NCBI RefSeq assembly: GCF_015624505.1
Contig: NZ_CP061379.1
Span: 6,200,001-6,264,000, forward strand
From: Bradyrhizobium commune
GTDB taxonomy: Bacteria > Pseudomonadota > Alphaproteobacteria > Rhizobiales > Xanthobacteraceae
Direction of reading: 5' to 3'
Length of the DNA: 64,000 nt
Under the pieces are notes generated by a model. The model searched no databases, was not told the origin of the DNA, and worked only from the letters and a program-made list of their open reading frames with translations. Position 1 is the first letter of the stretch. Each line of letters begins with the position of its first letter. Made by a program: the position numbers and the translations under genes. Shown here piece by piece: positions 25,463 through 35,108 of this stretch.

Positions 25463-27784
25463 CTATACAGCCTTCGCCTCCATGATCGCCTTCCAGATCT
25501 TCTGCGGCGTCAGCGGCGTGTTGAGCTGGGTGATGCCGAGCTCGGCGAGCGCGTCCATCACGCCGTTGGTGACGCAGGGCGGACCGCCGATGGCGCCGGA
25601 TTCGCCGCAGCCCTTGGCGCCGAGCGGATTGGTGCGGCAGGGCGCGGAATCATCCAGCGTCACCACGATCGGCGGAACGTCATCGGCGCGCGGGATGCAG
25701 TAGTCCTGATAGCTTGCGGTGAGGAGCTGGCCGTCGGCGTCATAGGAGACGCCCTCGTACAGCGCCTGGCCGATGCCCTGCGCGACGCCGCCATGGATCT
25801 GGCCGGTGACCAGCATCGGATTTACGGCGACGCCGACGTCGTCAACGGTCGTGTAGCGCACGACGCGGGAGACGCCGGTCTCAGGATCGATCTCGACCTC
25901 GCAGATATGCGTGCCGTTCGGCCAGCTCGGTCCGTCGACCTCGCCTTCGGAATCGACGCTGAGCTTTGCCCCGCTCTCCTTCTCGGCGAGATCGAAAAGG
26001 CTGATGCGGCGGTCGGTGCCGACCACCGTCAGCATGCCGCCCTGATATTCGATGTCCTCGACCGAGGTCTCGAGCACGTTCGCCGCCTTCTCGCGCGCCT
26101 TCTGGATCATGTCGTTGGAGGAGACGGCCACGGCCGTGCCGCCAACGAATAGCGAGCGCGAGCCGACGCTGCCAAAACCCGTGGCGAGATCGGTGTCGCC
26201 CTGCACGACGTCGATCTTGTCGAGGGGAATGCCAAGCGTGTCCGAGATCATCTGGGTGTAGGTGGTCTGCAGCCCCTGCCCCATCGCCATGGTGCCAGAG
26301 TGCAGGATGACACGACCCTGCGAGGTCGCGTGCAGGCTGACCTTCTCGGTGTGGGCGCGGCCGCCGGTCCATTCGATATAGGAGGTAAGCCCACGGCCAT
26401 AGAGCAGGCCCTTCTTCTTCGCCGCCTTCTTGCGCGCGTCAAAGCCGTCCCAATCGGCAAGCTTGACGGCGCGGTCGAGCATGTGGCTGAAGGCCCCGGA
26501 ATCGTAAACCTGGCCCGCCGCGTTGGTGTAGGGGAGCTGCGCCGGCTTGATGTAGTTTGCCTTGCGGATCGCGCGCGGATCCATGCCAATTTTTCGCGCG
26601 GCTGCGTCGAACAGGCGCTCAACGATGAACACCGCTTCAGGGCGGCCCGCGCCGCGATAGGCGCCGACCGGCGCGGTGTGGGTCATCACCGACTTGATCT
26701 CGAAATGCACCAGCGGGAGATCATAGACGCCGGTCTGCACGAACGGCCCAAGTACCAGCGGAATGATGTTGCCCGCACCCGAGGAATACGCGCCGGTGCA
26801 ACCTATCGACCTGACCCGATAGGCCAGCACCTTGCCCTTCTCGTCCAGTGCGAAGGACGCGGTCGAGGTGAGATCGCGGCCGTGAGTGCCGCCGACAAAC
26901 TCGTCGGTGCGATCGCCGCGCCAGCGGATCTTCTTGTTCAGCTTGGTCGCGACATAGGCGACGATGCCGTCCTCGGGATAAAGGTTGGTCTTCTGGCCAA
27001 AGCCGCCGCCGATGTCGCCGACCATCACACGCACGCTGTCCTTCGGACGCTTCAGCACGGCCTCAGCCAGCACGTCGCGGGTCGAGGCCGGGGTCTGTGA
27101 CTGCACATGCAGCAACAAGCGGCCAGTTGTCTTGTCGATCTCGGCAATGGTCGAGCGTGGCTCCATCGCAGATGGAACAAGGCGCTGGCTGACGAGGTCG
27201 AGCTCGACGGTATGCGCGGCGCGGGCAAACGCCTCGTCTACCTTGGCGGCATCGCCATAGCTCATCGCTCCGACGATGTTGTCGGGTGCATCCGGCCACA
27301 CCACCGGCGCGCCGGGCATCACGGCCTCAACCGGATCGACCACCGCCGGCTGCACGTCGTACTCAATAACGATCGCTTCGGCCGCGCTCTGCGCCTCAGC
27401 ACGCGAGGAAGCGACGACCGCGGCCACAGCCTCACCGGTGTAGCGCACGATCTCATGGGCGAGCAGCCGACGCGGCGGCACCGTCATCGGCTTGCCATCC
27501 GGACGCTTGAAGATGCTCAAGGTCGGAATGGTGCCGACGTCGTCCTTGATCAAGTCAGCGCCGGTGTAGATCGCGGTGACGCCGGGCATCTCGGCTGCCG
27601 CGCCGGTGTCGATCGAGACGATCTTGGCGTGGGCATGCGGCGAGCGCAGCACGTGCAACCACAGCGCGCCGTCCTCCGGCTTGTCGTCGATGAACTGCCC
27701 CTTCCCGGTAAGCAGCCGCTGGTCTTCCAAACGCTTGACGGGCTGGCCCGCTCCGAAACGCAGATTGCCGGGAAGAATGTTCAT
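25463..27784 (-). CDS. Molybdenum hydroxylase large subunit, CoxL-like form II
   Basis: A 773-residue catalytic subunit of the xanthine dehydrogenase / CO dehydrogenase family. The active-site loop is [10 protein letters not shown], the form II version, not the AYRCSFR of genuine CO dehydrogenase. The Mo-pterin segments ([20 protein letters not shown]) and the C-terminal [15 protein letters not shown] with the catalytic Glu are present. It should hydroxylate an unknown aldehyde or N-heterocycle. The usual FAD (CoxM) and iron-sulfur (CoxS) subunit genes are not adjacent, so it must pair with proteins encoded elsewhere. Confidence 0.93.
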   Translation of the reverse strand: MNILPGNLRFGAGQPVKRLEDQRLLTGKGQFIDDKPEDGALWLHVLRSPHAHAKIVSIDTGAAAEMPGVTAIYTGADLIKDDVGTIPTLSIFKRPDGKPMTVPPRRLLAHEIVRYTGEAVAAVVASSRAEAQSAAEAIVIEYDVQPAVVDPVEAVMPGAPVVWPDAPDNIVGAMSYGDAAKVDEAFARAAHTVELDLVSQRLVPSAMEPRSTIAEIDKTTGRLLLHVQSQTPASTRDVLAEAVLKRPKDSVRVMVGDIGGGFGQKTNLYPEDGIVAYVATKLNKKIRWRGDRTDEFVGGTHGRDLTSTASFALDEKGKVLAYRVRSIGCTGAYSSGAGNIIPLVLGPFVQTGVYDLPLVHFEIKSVMTHTAPVGAYRGAGRPEAVFIVERLFDAAARKIGMDPRAIRKANYIKPAQLPYTNAAGQVYDSGAFSHMLDRAVKLADWDGFDARKKAAKKKGLLYGRGLTSYIEWTGGRAHTEKVSLHATSQGRVILHSGTMAMGQGLQTTYTQMISDTLGIPLDKIDVVQGDTDLATGFGSVGSRSLFVGGTAVAVSSNDMIQKAREKAANVLETSVEDIEYQGGMLTVVGTDRRISLFDLAEKESGAKLSVDSEGEVDGPSWPNGTHICEVEIDPETGVSRVVRYTTVDDVGVAVNPMLVTGQIHGGVAQGIGQALYEGVSYDADGQLLTASYQDYCIPRADDVPPIVVTLDDSAPCRTNPLGAKGCGESGAIGGPPCVTNGVMDALAELGITQLNTPLTPQKIWKAIMEAKAV

Positions 27785-27901
27785 TCCGCTGGGTCCTTAA
27801 GGTCTCTTGAAATGCGGGCTGCCTTTTAGCGGATCGAGGCAGGTGAGACCAGCCGCGCTTTTGGGCGGCGGGACCATGGATTCGTCATGCCGGAGATGGC
27901 G

Positions 27902-28777
27902 CTAGGCGAGCTCCCGCAGGGCCGCCTCGACCACCTTGCGCGCATCAGCCGTCAGCGCGGCCTGTGGCGGCACGGGTTCGCCGACGTCATAGCCCTGGAT
28001 GGTCAAACCGGCCTTGATACAGGCCGCGAGGTTGAAGCGGGCGAAGGCCTCGTTGATCCGCCACAGCCTGCGCTGGAGGCCCATGGCCTCGTCCCAGCGG
28101 CCGGCCTTGCAGAGGTCATAGAGGGCGACGCTCTGGCGCGGAATGATGCAGGCCGGTCCTGCCATCCAGCCGAGCCCACCAATCAGCATCACCGCGGCCG
28201 GGATATGGGCGGAGGCCGAGAACACGCGCAAGGCATCGCCGCAGCGATTCATGATCGAGAGCAGCCGGCCGGTGTTGGTCGAGGCATCCTTGATGTAGCC
28301 GATGCGCGGATGCTCGGCGAGGCGCGTGATGACATCGAGGGTCAGGTCCGAACGCTGGAATTGCGGATTGGTGTAGATGACGACGGGAATGTCCACGGCG
28401 TCGGCAATGCTGCGGAAGTAGGATTCGACCTGGGCGTCGGCGAGCGGGAAATAGGCTTCCAGGATCGCCAGAATGCCGTCGGCGCCGAGCTGCTGATAGG
28501 CCTTTGCCTGCGCCACCGCGTCCGCCGTCGAGGTCGAGGCGACGCCGGCCACGACCGGCACGCGGCTCTTCGCAGTCTCGATCGCGGTCTGTACGATCGC
28601 CATGCGCTGCGCGGCGCTGAGATAGGCGAACTCGCCGGTCGAGCCGAGCGGCGTCAGCCCGTGCACGCCGGCCCCGATCAGATCCTCGCAGAGTTGCCCG
28701 AGCACCTTCGTGAGCACTGCGCCATCGGCATCGACGGGCGAGACCAGATAGGGAAAGACGCCGCGAAATTCAGCCAT
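27902..28777 (-). CDS. Dihydrodipicolinate synthase family aldolase/hydratase
   Basis: A 291-residue class I aldolase of the DapA/NanA superfamily. It has the substrate loop LGSTGEF (residues 44-50), Tyr135 in VIYTNP, and the Schiff-base Lys163 in YIKDAST. The start at ATG 28777 gives the family N-terminus [14 protein letters not shown]. Members cleave or condense 2-keto acids; here the neighbouring molybdoenzyme gives no firm substrate. It is not necessarily the lysine-pathway DapA. Confidence 0.92.
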   Translation of the reverse strand: MAEFRGVFPYLVSPVDADGAVLTKVLGQLCEDLIGAGVHGLTPLGSTGEFAYLSAAQRMAIVQTAIETAKSRVPVVAGVASTSTADAVAQAKAYQQLGADGILAILEAYFPLADAQVESYFRSIADAVDIPVVIYTNPQFQRSDLTLDVITRLAEHPRIGYIKDASTNTGRLLSIMNRCGDALRVFSASAHIPAAVMLIGGLGWMAGPACIIPRQSVALYDLCKAGRWDEAMGLQRRLWRINEAFARFNLAACIKAGLTIQGYDVGEPVPPQAALTADARKVVEAALRELA

Positions 28778-28852
28778 GTCGGGAATAAACTCCGGTGAGA
28801 GCCAATCTGGTCGGACAGCGCGCGATCCAGCGCCTGCTATCACGGGGCAATA

Positions 28853-29671
28853 TTGCCAGCAAGCAAACAGCCTTCGAAGAGCGCATTTGCGGCTTTGGCA
28901 ATTGCCCTGTGTCCCGGCATGGCGCAGGCCGGCGAATGCCCATCGCCGCAATCGGAGATCGCGACCGATCGTCCCGACGTGACCAATTCCAGCCTCGTCG
29001 TGCCCACAGGCAGCGTCCAGAGCGAGAACGGGTTCAACACCTCCGGCCAAAGCGCCGGCAAGGGATTTGATGGCAGCAACAGCCGCCTCCGGTTCGGTGT
29101 CGCGCCATGCCTCGAAGTACTTGTCGACATCCCGAGCTATGTCGGCCGGCTGACGGGCGCGGTCGACACCGGTTTCACCAATGTAACCCCCGCCGCGAAA
29201 TGGCAGGTCAGCGGACTGCCCGAGCCAGCCAACCTCTCACTGGTGTTCGGCGTCGGCCTGCCGACCGGCACGCAAGCGATCACCGGCGCGGGTTTGCAGC
29301 CTTATGTGCAAGTCCCCTGGTCCTATGAGCTCGGCGGCGGCTGGGGCATCAGCGGCATGATCACGAGCTTCTTTCGCCCATCGGATCTCGCCAGCCGCCA
29401 GACCAGCGAAGCGACCTTCGTGATCGAGCGGAAGGTCACCGAAAGACTGGCCCTGTTCGTCGAATATGTCGGTGACACTCCCTCGCGCGGCGCGAACACG
29501 TCGCTGCTTAATGTCGGCGGCGGCTATCTCCTGAACCGGACCGGGCAAGTCGACTTCCATCTGGCGTTCGGCCTCAACCGCAATTCGCCGGATTACATTA
29601 TCGGTGTCGGCTATTCCTACCGCTGGGACAATGTCCTGGGCACGGCCGCAAGGCCGGTACTTCGGCATTAG
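28853..29671 (+). CDS. Outer-membrane beta-barrel protein of the MetA-pathway/phenol-degradation type
   Basis: A 272-residue exported protein. The signal peptide ends at GMAQA (about residue 26), followed by the family-type [13 protein letters not shown] and alternating amphipathic strands to the aromatic C-terminal part ([12 protein letters not shown]). Such proteins are thought to be outer-membrane channels for small organic compounds. The only convincing start is TTG 28853, which is rare but directly precedes the signal peptide. It is divergent from the aldolase gene with 75 bases between starts. Confidence 0.8.
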   Translation: MPASKQPSKSAFAALAIALCPGMAQAGECPSPQSEIATDRPDVTNSSLVVPTGSVQSENGFNTSGQSAGKGFDGSNSRLRFGVAPCLEVLVDIPSYVGRLTGAVDTGFTNVTPAAKWQVSGLPEPANLSLVFGVGLPTGTQAITGAGLQPYVQVPWSYELGGGWGISGMITSFFRPSDLASRQTSEATFVIERKVTERLALFVEYVGDTPSRGANTSLLNVGGGYLLNRTGQVDFHLAFGLNRNSPDYIIGVGYSYRWDNVLGTAARPVLRH

Positions 29672-29736
29672 TGGGAATGAACCGGACCAGTGGCGGCGCG
29701 GACTAATCGTGGCGTGCAACCAGGCAGGGAAGCCAC

Positions 29737-30063
29737 ATGTTGATCGTCACCACCGAGAACGTCGCGAACCACCGCGTGGTCCGGACGCTGGGCCAGTGCT
29801 TTGGCATCGTCGTCCGCAGCCGCGGGCTTGGCGGCAATATCGTTGCCGGCCTGCGCTCCATCGTCGGCGGCGAGATTCCGGAATATACGCGGCTTCTGGA
29901 GGACGCGCGCCGCCACGCCATCGATCGCCTGGTCGAGAACGCCACCGCGATGGGCGCCAACGCGATCGTGATGATGCGGTTCGATTCCGCCGAGATCGGC
30001 CAGACCATGAGCGAGATCGTCGCCTACGGGACGGCCGTCGTCATCGAGCCGGTGTCACGCTAG
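29737..30063 (+). CDS. YbjQ family (DUF74) protein
   Basis: A 108-residue protein with the compact YbjQ fold: an N-terminal strand (MLIVTTENV), the glycine-rich stretch RSRGLGGNIVAGLRSIVGGE, a helix LEDARRHAIDRLVENATAMGANAIVMMRFD, and a final strand. Family members form pentamers; a metal-binding role has been suggested but is not proven. Ribosome binding site AGGGAAG precedes ATG 29737. A small membrane-protein gene follows after 10 bases. Confidence 0.93.
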   Translation: MLIVTTENVANHRVVRTLGQCFGIVVRSRGLGGNIVAGLRSIVGGEIPEYTRLLEDARRHAIDRLVENATAMGANAIVMMRFDSAEIGQTMSEIVAYGTAVVIEPVSR

Positions 30064-30073
30064 GATCGGGAGC

Positions 30074-30346
30074 ATGTCCTTGCCGATCGGCATTGCCGCG
30101 CTCCTGATCGCAATCGTGCTGCTCGTCGCCGGTCATTTCTTTCCGTTCGGCGTGCCGCTGACCTTCATCGGGATCGGCCTGATCGCAAGCCTGATCTACG
30201 ACAGGCGCTACAAGCCGGCCTCGAAGCAGCCGCTCGGGCCCGGCTGGGTCGACACCGGTGAACGCTTCATCGACCCCGAAACCAACAAGCGCGTCGCCGT
30301 GTTCATGCGACCCGAGACCGGCGAGCGGGATTATCGCGAGCTCTGA
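30074..30346 (+). CDS. Small two-helix membrane protein
   Basis: A 90-residue protein with two hydrophobic helices (about residues 3-21 and 25-43) and a polar C-terminal tail containing GWVDTGERFIDPETNKRVAVF, which reads like a small beta domain. It starts 10 bases after the YbjQ gene, probably in the same transcript. I do not recognise the family. Confidence 0.82.
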   Translation: MSLPIGIAALLIAIVLLVAGHFFPFGVPLTFIGIGLIASLIYDRRYKPASKQPLGPGWVDTGERFIDPETNKRVAVFMRPETGERDYREL

Positions 30347-30355
30347 GCCGCTCGC

Positions 30356-31321
30356 TCAGACCTTCAGCAGCCGCACCCGCGTTCCCCAGGGATCGATCGC
30401 CTCGACGCCATCCGCAAGCGTCGTGACTGTCGTGCCGCCCTTGCGCAGGCGCTCTTCCTGCGCGGCGAGGATGTCCTGCTTCGCCGTCACCAGCGAGAAC
30501 CAGGCGAGCCCCGTCGTCTGCTCGTCGCGTTGGCCGGCGCCCTGGCTCTGCCAGACATTCATGCCGAGGTGGTGATGATAACGGCCCGACGACAGGAACG
30601 CGGCGCCGTTGCGCTTGCGGGTCGGGTCGAGGCCGACGGTGCCGTGATAAAAGCGCTCGGCCTCGGCGAGATCGCCGACACGCAGATGCATGTGGCCGAC
30701 GCGCATTCCGTCCGGCGCCTTGGCATAGTCGGGAATGCGGGGATTGGTCAGCGACAACAGGTCAGGAATATTGAGCTCGTCGGTCGCCATCTTCACGCTG
30801 CCCTCGCTCCATTGCCATTGCGAGGGATCGCGGTCGGCGTAGACCTCGATGCCGTTGCCTTCGGGATCGTCGAGATAGACGGATTCGCTGACGAGATGAT
30901 CGGCAAAGCCCGTGAGCGGCACGCGATGCGAGGCCGCATGCACCAGCCAGCGCGCGAGGTCCTTGCGCGTCGGCGTCAGGAACGCGGTGTGGTAGAGGCC
31001 GGCGGCGTTGCGCGGCTCGATCGCGGCATCGGGACGCGCCTCCAGCACGAGCAGCGTGATGCCGGCAGTGCCGAGCTTCGCGGCGGTCGCCGAGCGCTCC
31101 ATCACGGTGAGCCCGATCACGTCGCGGTAGTAATCGGCCACCGTATCGAGATTTTTCACCCGGAGCGTGACCATGCCGACCCGCATCGGGGTGCGGCTGG
31201 CGTAGGTCGGACCGCCGCCTTGCGGATTCCCCTCGGCGCGTGCCGCGGCTGCGGCGGCCGCAGCGAGCGAGGTCGCGCCGGCGAGATGAAGCAAGGTGCG
31301 GCGGGTGAGATCGATGGTCAT
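30356..31321 (-). CDS. Exported VOC-family dioxygenase/glyoxalase (CatE-like)
   Basis: A 321-residue protein with two tandem vicinal-oxygen-chelate modules, about residues 45-165 (RVGMVTLRVKNLDTVADYYR) and 205-320 (RVGHMHLRVGDLAEAERFYH). Possible metal ligands are the His in LYHTAFL, the Glu in GIEVYADR, and the His pair in GHMHL/YHHHLG. The N-terminus DLTRRTLLHLAGATSLAAAAA looks like a twin-arginine signal, unusual for this family. ATG 31321 is chosen because it begins that signal. Substrate unknown. Confidence 0.87.
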   Translation of the reverse strand: MTIDLTRRTLLHLAGATSLAAAAAAAARAEGNPQGGGPTYASRTPMRVGMVTLRVKNLDTVADYYRDVIGLTVMERSATAAKLGTAGITLLVLEARPDAAIEPRNAAGLYHTAFLTPTRKDLARWLVHAASHRVPLTGFADHLVSESVYLDDPEGNGIEVYADRDPSQWQWSEGSVKMATDELNIPDLLSLTNPRIPDYAKAPDGMRVGHMHLRVGDLAEAERFYHGTVGLDPTRKRNGAAFLSSGRYHHHLGMNVWQSQGAGQRDEQTTGLAWFSLVTAKQDILAAQEERLRKGGTTVTTLADGVEAIDPWGTRVRLLKV

Positions 31322-31506
31322 CGGTCGGGGCTCGCTGAAACAGTTAAGGCCGTACGGCGCAATTCCGCGATTGCTACACGTTCCCGTGAGGCGCTCCCAA
31401 TCACATGTTCGTCGGCCGTGGCCTACGGGGACCGGTCCTGACCACCCGGCCAGTTTCGCAATCGGCCGTGACATCCCAGATTGAGGGCAGCTTACAGGAG
31501 CATTCC

Positions 31507-32370
31507 ATGACCGACCCCACCCTGTCCTCACTTTCATCCGCGCTCGCGGATGTGGTGGCGCGCGCCGCGCCGTCCATCGTCTCCGTGCACTCGCACCGCT
31601 CCCGCTCAACCGGCTTCGTCTGGAAGCAAGGGCTGATCGTCACCGCCGACGAGGCGCTGGCCGATGAGGGTGAGGTCGAGATCGGCCTGGCCGATGGCCG
31701 CAGCGTGACCGCCACCATCGCCGGCCGCGACCATACCACCGATATCGCGCTGCTCCGTGCCGATACCGGCATTGCCGCGGTCAAGCTTTCGGCCACCGTC
31801 CCGGCTCTCGGCACGCTGTCGGTCGTCGTTGCCACCAACCGCGATGCGCCGAGCGCGACGCTGGGGATGGTGTCGACGTCGGGCAAGAGCTGGCGCTCCC
31901 TGCGCGGCGGCGACATCGATGCGCGGATCGAGCTCGACGTCCGCCTGCGTTCAAGCCAGGAAGGCGGCTTGGCGCTCGACGCGGGAGGCGAGGCCTTCGG
32001 CATGGCCGTGCTCGGGCCGCGGCGGGTGCTGGTGATTCCAACGGCGACGATCGAGCGCGTCGCGGCCCAGCTCGAGACGCGGGGCCGCATCGCCCGCGGA
32101 TATCTCGGGCTCGGGCTCCAGCCGGTGCGGCTGGACGACGGCGTCGCCGCCATGGTGATGAATGTCGACAAGGCCGGCCCCGCGGCCGCAGCCGGCATCC
32201 GCCAGGGCGACGTGATCGTGGCGGTCAACGACCAAAAACTCTCCGGCGTGCGCGCGCTGGTGCGAACGCTGGGACCGGCGACCGTCGGCACGGTGGTCGA
32301 TGTCGCGGTGCGCCGCGGCGGTGAGCCCGTCAGCTTCAAGGTCACCGTCGGCGAGAGGCCGGAGGCGTGA
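31507..32370 (+). CDS. HtrA-like trypsin-fold/PDZ protein lacking the catalytic His and Ser
   Basis: A 287-residue protein with a trypsin-like domain (residues 10-185) and one PDZ domain (about 195-280, YLGLGLQPV to GDVIVAVNDQKLSG). The fold is clear, but the active site is altered. The His position of the VTNxHV motif is Glu49 in LIVTADEAL, the Asp is kept (Asp79 in HTTDIAL), and the Ser of GNSGGP is Glu152 in SSQEGGLAL. It should be a pseudoprotease that binds peptides or C-termini. There is no signal peptide, so it is likely cytoplasmic. It is coupled to the LuxR-type gene by a 4-base overlap. Confidence 0.88.
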   Translation: MTDPTLSSLSSALADVVARAAPSIVSVHSHRSRSTGFVWKQGLIVTADEALADEGEVEIGLADGRSVTATIAGRDHTTDIALLRADTGIAAVKLSATVPALGTLSVVVATNRDAPSATLGMVSTSGKSWRSLRGGDIDARIELDVRLRSSQEGGLALDAGGEAFGMAVLGPRRVLVIPTATIERVAAQLETRGRIARGYLGLGLQPVRLDDGVAAMVMNVDKAGPAAAAGIRQGDVIVAVNDQKLSGVRALVRTLGPATVGTVVDVAVRRGGEPVSFKVTVGERPEA

Positions 32371-32738
32371 GCGACGACAAGACGCCCGAGATCATCCTGT
32401 CGCTGGAGATCGACGATCCTGCGCTGGCCGGTCGCCTCGCGACACTGCTCGGCAGCGTCGCGGGGCTTCGCCTTGCTGCGCCCGGCGAGCAGGCCACGGT
32501 GACCGTGGTCGCCCGCGATCCGCGCAGCATGCCCGAGGACATTGCGCTGACCCAGCGCGAGCTCGACGTGCTGGCGCTGATGGCGGAAGGCGCCTCCAAC
32601 AAGATGATCGCGCGCCAGCTCAACATCTCCGTCCACACCGTGAAATTCCATGTCGGCTCGCTGCTCGACAAGCTGGATGCCACCGGCCGCACCGATGCGG
32701 TCGCACACGCAGCGCGGCGCGGCGTGATCGAGCTCTGA
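32367..32738 (+). CDS. Small LuxR-type regulator without a phospho-receiver domain
   Basis: A 123-residue protein. Residues 58-120 are a complete LuxR/NarL helix-turn-helix (LTQRELDVLALMAEGASNKM with IARQLNISVHTVKFHVGSLL). The first 55 residues are too short for a receiver and have no phosphorylatable Asp pocket, though LSLEIDDPALAGRLATLLG resembles a reduced receiver. Start is GTG 32367 inside the stop of the pseudoprotease gene (GTGA). The pair probably works as one module in which the PDZ protein controls the regulator. Confidence 0.88.
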   Translation: MSDDKTPEIILSLEIDDPALAGRLATLLGSVAGLRLAAPGEQATVTVVARDPRSMPEDIALTQRELDVLALMAEGASNKMIARQLNISVHTVKFHVGSLLDKLDATGRTDAVAHAARRGVIEL

Positions 32739-32748
32739 ACTGCACACG

Positions 32749-33990
32749 TCAGGCATCGACGGTGGTCTGTGCCAGCGCGCGCATGCGATTCATATCGACG
32801 ACGCGGCCATGGCTGATGACGATGCGGGGCGGCGTGTGGAAGCGCAACGCCTCGGTGACGTCGCCCTGATCGAGGACGACCAGATTGGCGTCACAGCCGA
32901 GACCAAGACCATAGCGTTCCAGGTTCATCGCAGCCGCAGCGCGCGTGGTGATCATGTCGTAGAGGGTCTCAAGCTCGCTCTTCTTGGTCATCCACAGCAA
33001 GTGCGATGCGAGGAAGGCCACCTCCAGCATGTTGTTGCGGCCGAGCGGATAATAGGCGTCGGAAATGTCGTCCTGGCCGAGCGCAACGTTGATGTCGGCA
33101 TCGAGCAGTTCCTCGACCCGCGCATGCAGCGGGCCGGTGTGGGGATCGCTGACGACGCTGATGCGGGCCTTCCCGAGCAGGGCCATCAGCTCGCGAAGGT
33201 AATTCTTGGGATAGAGCGCCATCGCCCGGCAATGATGGGCCAGCGCCCGGCCCTCGACGCCGCGCGCGATCACCGCGCGGGCCATCATGTCGAGCGTGCG
33301 CATATTGGCATCGCCGACATCGTCCAGCAGCATCGAAATGTCGGCGCCGTGCTCGGCCGCGAGGTCGAAGCAGAAGTCGATATGGCGACGCATGCCCTGC
33401 TCGTCGGCCTCGATCCAGGGAATGCCGCCCACGACATCGGCGCCTAACGCCATCGCCTTGCGCATCAGGTCGTCGGCGCCGGGTTCGCGCAACAGGCCGT
33501 CCTGCGGAAAGGCGACGACCTGGATCTCGACGATGCCGCGAAACTCCTCGCGGATCGCAAGCAGCGCCTTGACGCCTTCGAGCCGCGCCTTGGTGTCGAC
33601 ATCGGCGAAGGCGCGGATGTGGAGATTGCCGTGGAGCGCCGCCAGCGCCACTGCGCGCCGCGCGTTCGGAATGATCCAGGAGGCGTCGTAATTGCTCTTC
33701 ACCACCGCGGCGAGCTCGATCGCCTTCGCCGCCTCGGTCATGTCACCGCCCTGATAGGCCTCGAGCGCAGCCTCCGACATCATCGGCAAAGTCCAGACCT
33801 TGCAGAGATGCAAATGCGGATTGACGAAGGCCGGCGTCACCAGGCCGCCTTTGGCATCGATGACGGATTGCGCGCCGGGATCGAGCCGGCTGCCGATCGC
33901 CGTGATCACACCGTCGGTGATCGCAATATCGACGATCTCGCGGCTGCGCATCCGGGCATTTGTGATGACGATGTCAGGCAGGCGGGACAT
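32749..33990 (-). CDS. Cytosine deaminase-like amidohydrolase
   Basis: A 413-residue metal-dependent hydrolase of the CodA type. First metal pair His59-His61 (NPHLHLCKVW), a further histidine pair in ALAHHCRAMAL, and the Asp motif LGQDDISDAYYPLGR, which mirrors the CodA sequence around its catalytic Asp. It would deaminate cytosine or a related cyclic amidine. Start at ATG 33990 gives the family N-terminus SRLPDIVITNAR; a longer frame begins upstream without a ribosome binding site. The stop lies 10 bases from the convergent LuxR-type gene. Confidence 0.88.
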   Translation of the reverse strand: MSRLPDIVITNARMRSREIVDIAITDGVITAIGSRLDPGAQSVIDAKGGLVTPAFVNPHLHLCKVWTLPMMSEAALEAYQGGDMTEAAKAIELAAVVKSNYDASWIIPNARRAVALAALHGNLHIRAFADVDTKARLEGVKALLAIREEFRGIVEIQVVAFPQDGLLREPGADDLMRKAMALGADVVGGIPWIEADEQGMRRHIDFCFDLAAEHGADISMLLDDVGDANMRTLDMMARAVIARGVEGRALAHHCRAMALYPKNYLRELMALLGKARISVVSDPHTGPLHARVEELLDADINVALGQDDISDAYYPLGRNNMLEVAFLASHLLWMTKKSELETLYDMITTRAAAAMNLERYGLGLGCDANLVVLDQGDVTEALRFHTPPRIVISHGRVVDMNRMRALAQTTVDA

Positions 33991-34019
33991 TGCAGGACTT
34001 TCACTCAATACCCGTACCA

Positions 34020-35108
34020 TCATGCAAGTTGGGTGCCGGGCCGGTGCGGCGGGAAGATGAGCTGGACCGTCAGGCCCGGCGCATTGTCATGCAACACAAT
34101 CTCGGCGCCATGGAGGCGGGCCACGGCCGCGACCAGGCTCAAGCCCAGGCCGTTACCCGGGGTGTAGCGGCTCTGCTCGAGCCGGTAGAAGCGCTTGAAG
34201 ACGTGATCGCGCTGCTCGGTGGGAACACCCGGGCCGTCATCGGCGATCACAATCATCGCGCCCTCGCTCGCGTTCCGGCAGGTCACGGTCACCCGCCCGC
34301 CCGCCCGGCCATGCTTGATCGCATTGTCGACGAGATTGGCGATGGCATCGAACAGCAGGTCGCGGTCGCCGGTCACCGCCACCTCGCGGTCACCGTCGAG
34401 GCTGAGCCGGGTCGCAACCTGCTCGGCGGCGGCATCGTAGAGCTCGGCGACCTCGCCGGCGATCTCGGCGAGGTTGAGCGCGCGAAAGGCGCTCCGGCGG
34501 GCGCGGGTCTCGATCTCCGAGATCCGCGTGATCGAGGCGAACATGCCGAGCACGGAATCGAGATCGGCGATGGTGTCGCCGATCAGGGCGGCATCCGTCT
34601 CGCCGTTGCGCGGGGTGTGATAGGCCTTTTCCAACCGGCCGCGCATGCGCGTCAGCGGCGTGCGCAGATCGTGGGCGACATTGTCGCTGACCTGCTTGAC
34701 CTCGCCCATCAGCGTCTCGATGCGATCGAGCATCTGGTTGAGGTTTTCGGCGACGCGGTCCCATTCGTCGTGGCTGCCGCGCAGGGGGATACGCTGGTCG
34801 AGGCCGGCCAGCATGATGGCGCGGCTGGTGGCATTGATCTCCTCGATCCGCCCGACCGTGCGCCGCGTCACCAGCACGGCCGCGAGGCCCGCCAGCACCA
34901 CGAGCAGCGCGGCGACCGCGATCATCGCAAGCTCGATCATGGCGATGAAGCCGCTGTGATCGCCGATATCGCCGACCCGGCTGCGCACATAGGCGAGCGT
35001 GCCGAAATAGACATAGGCCATGACCGCGGCGACGATCAGGCCGAAGATCGCGATCGCGATCAGCGCCAGGCGGAAGGTCGAGGAGCGAAGCGTCTTAGCC
35101 AGGAGCAC
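34020..35108 (-). CDS. Sensor histidine kinase (HAMP, HisKA, HATPase)
   Basis: A 362-residue kinase. Two membrane helices (about residues 12-37 and 58-82) flank a very short periplasmic loop of about 20 residues. A HAMP linker follows (83-135), then the phospho-acceptor His147 in VAHDLRTPLTRMRG and the ATPase domain with DNAIKHG, DDGPGVP and GNGLGLSLV. The tiny sensor loop suggests that it senses a membrane or internal signal. The GTG start overlaps the stop of the upstream response regulator by 14 bases, so the two are one operon. Confidence 0.93.
   Translation of the reverse strand: MLLAKTLRSSTFRLALIAIAIFGLIVAAVMAYVYFGTLAYVRSRVGDIGDHSGFIAMIELAMIAVAALLVVLAGLAAVLVTRRTVGRIEEINATSRAIMLAGLDQRIPLRGSHDEWDRVAENLNQMLDRIETLMGEVKQVSDNVAHDLRTPLTRMRGRLEKAYHTPRNGETDAALIGDTIADLDSVLGMFASITRISEIETRARRSAFRALNLAEIAGEVAELYDAAAEQVATRLSLDGDREVAVTGDRDLLFDAIANLVDNAIKHGRAGGRVTVTCRNASEGAMIVIADDGPGVPTEQRDHVFKRFYRLEQSRYTPGNGLGLSLVAAVARLHGAEIVLHDNAPGLTVQLIFPPHRPGTQLA

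Noticed and set aside
25463..27784. Aerobic CO dehydrogenase large subunit
   Set aside because: The active-site loop is AYRGAGR, not the AYRCSFR with the cysteine needed for the Mo-Cu site, and CoxM and CoxS are not adjacent.
31507..32370. An active DegP/HtrA protease
   Set aside because: Glu replaces both the catalytic His (49) and Ser (152), and no signal peptide is present.
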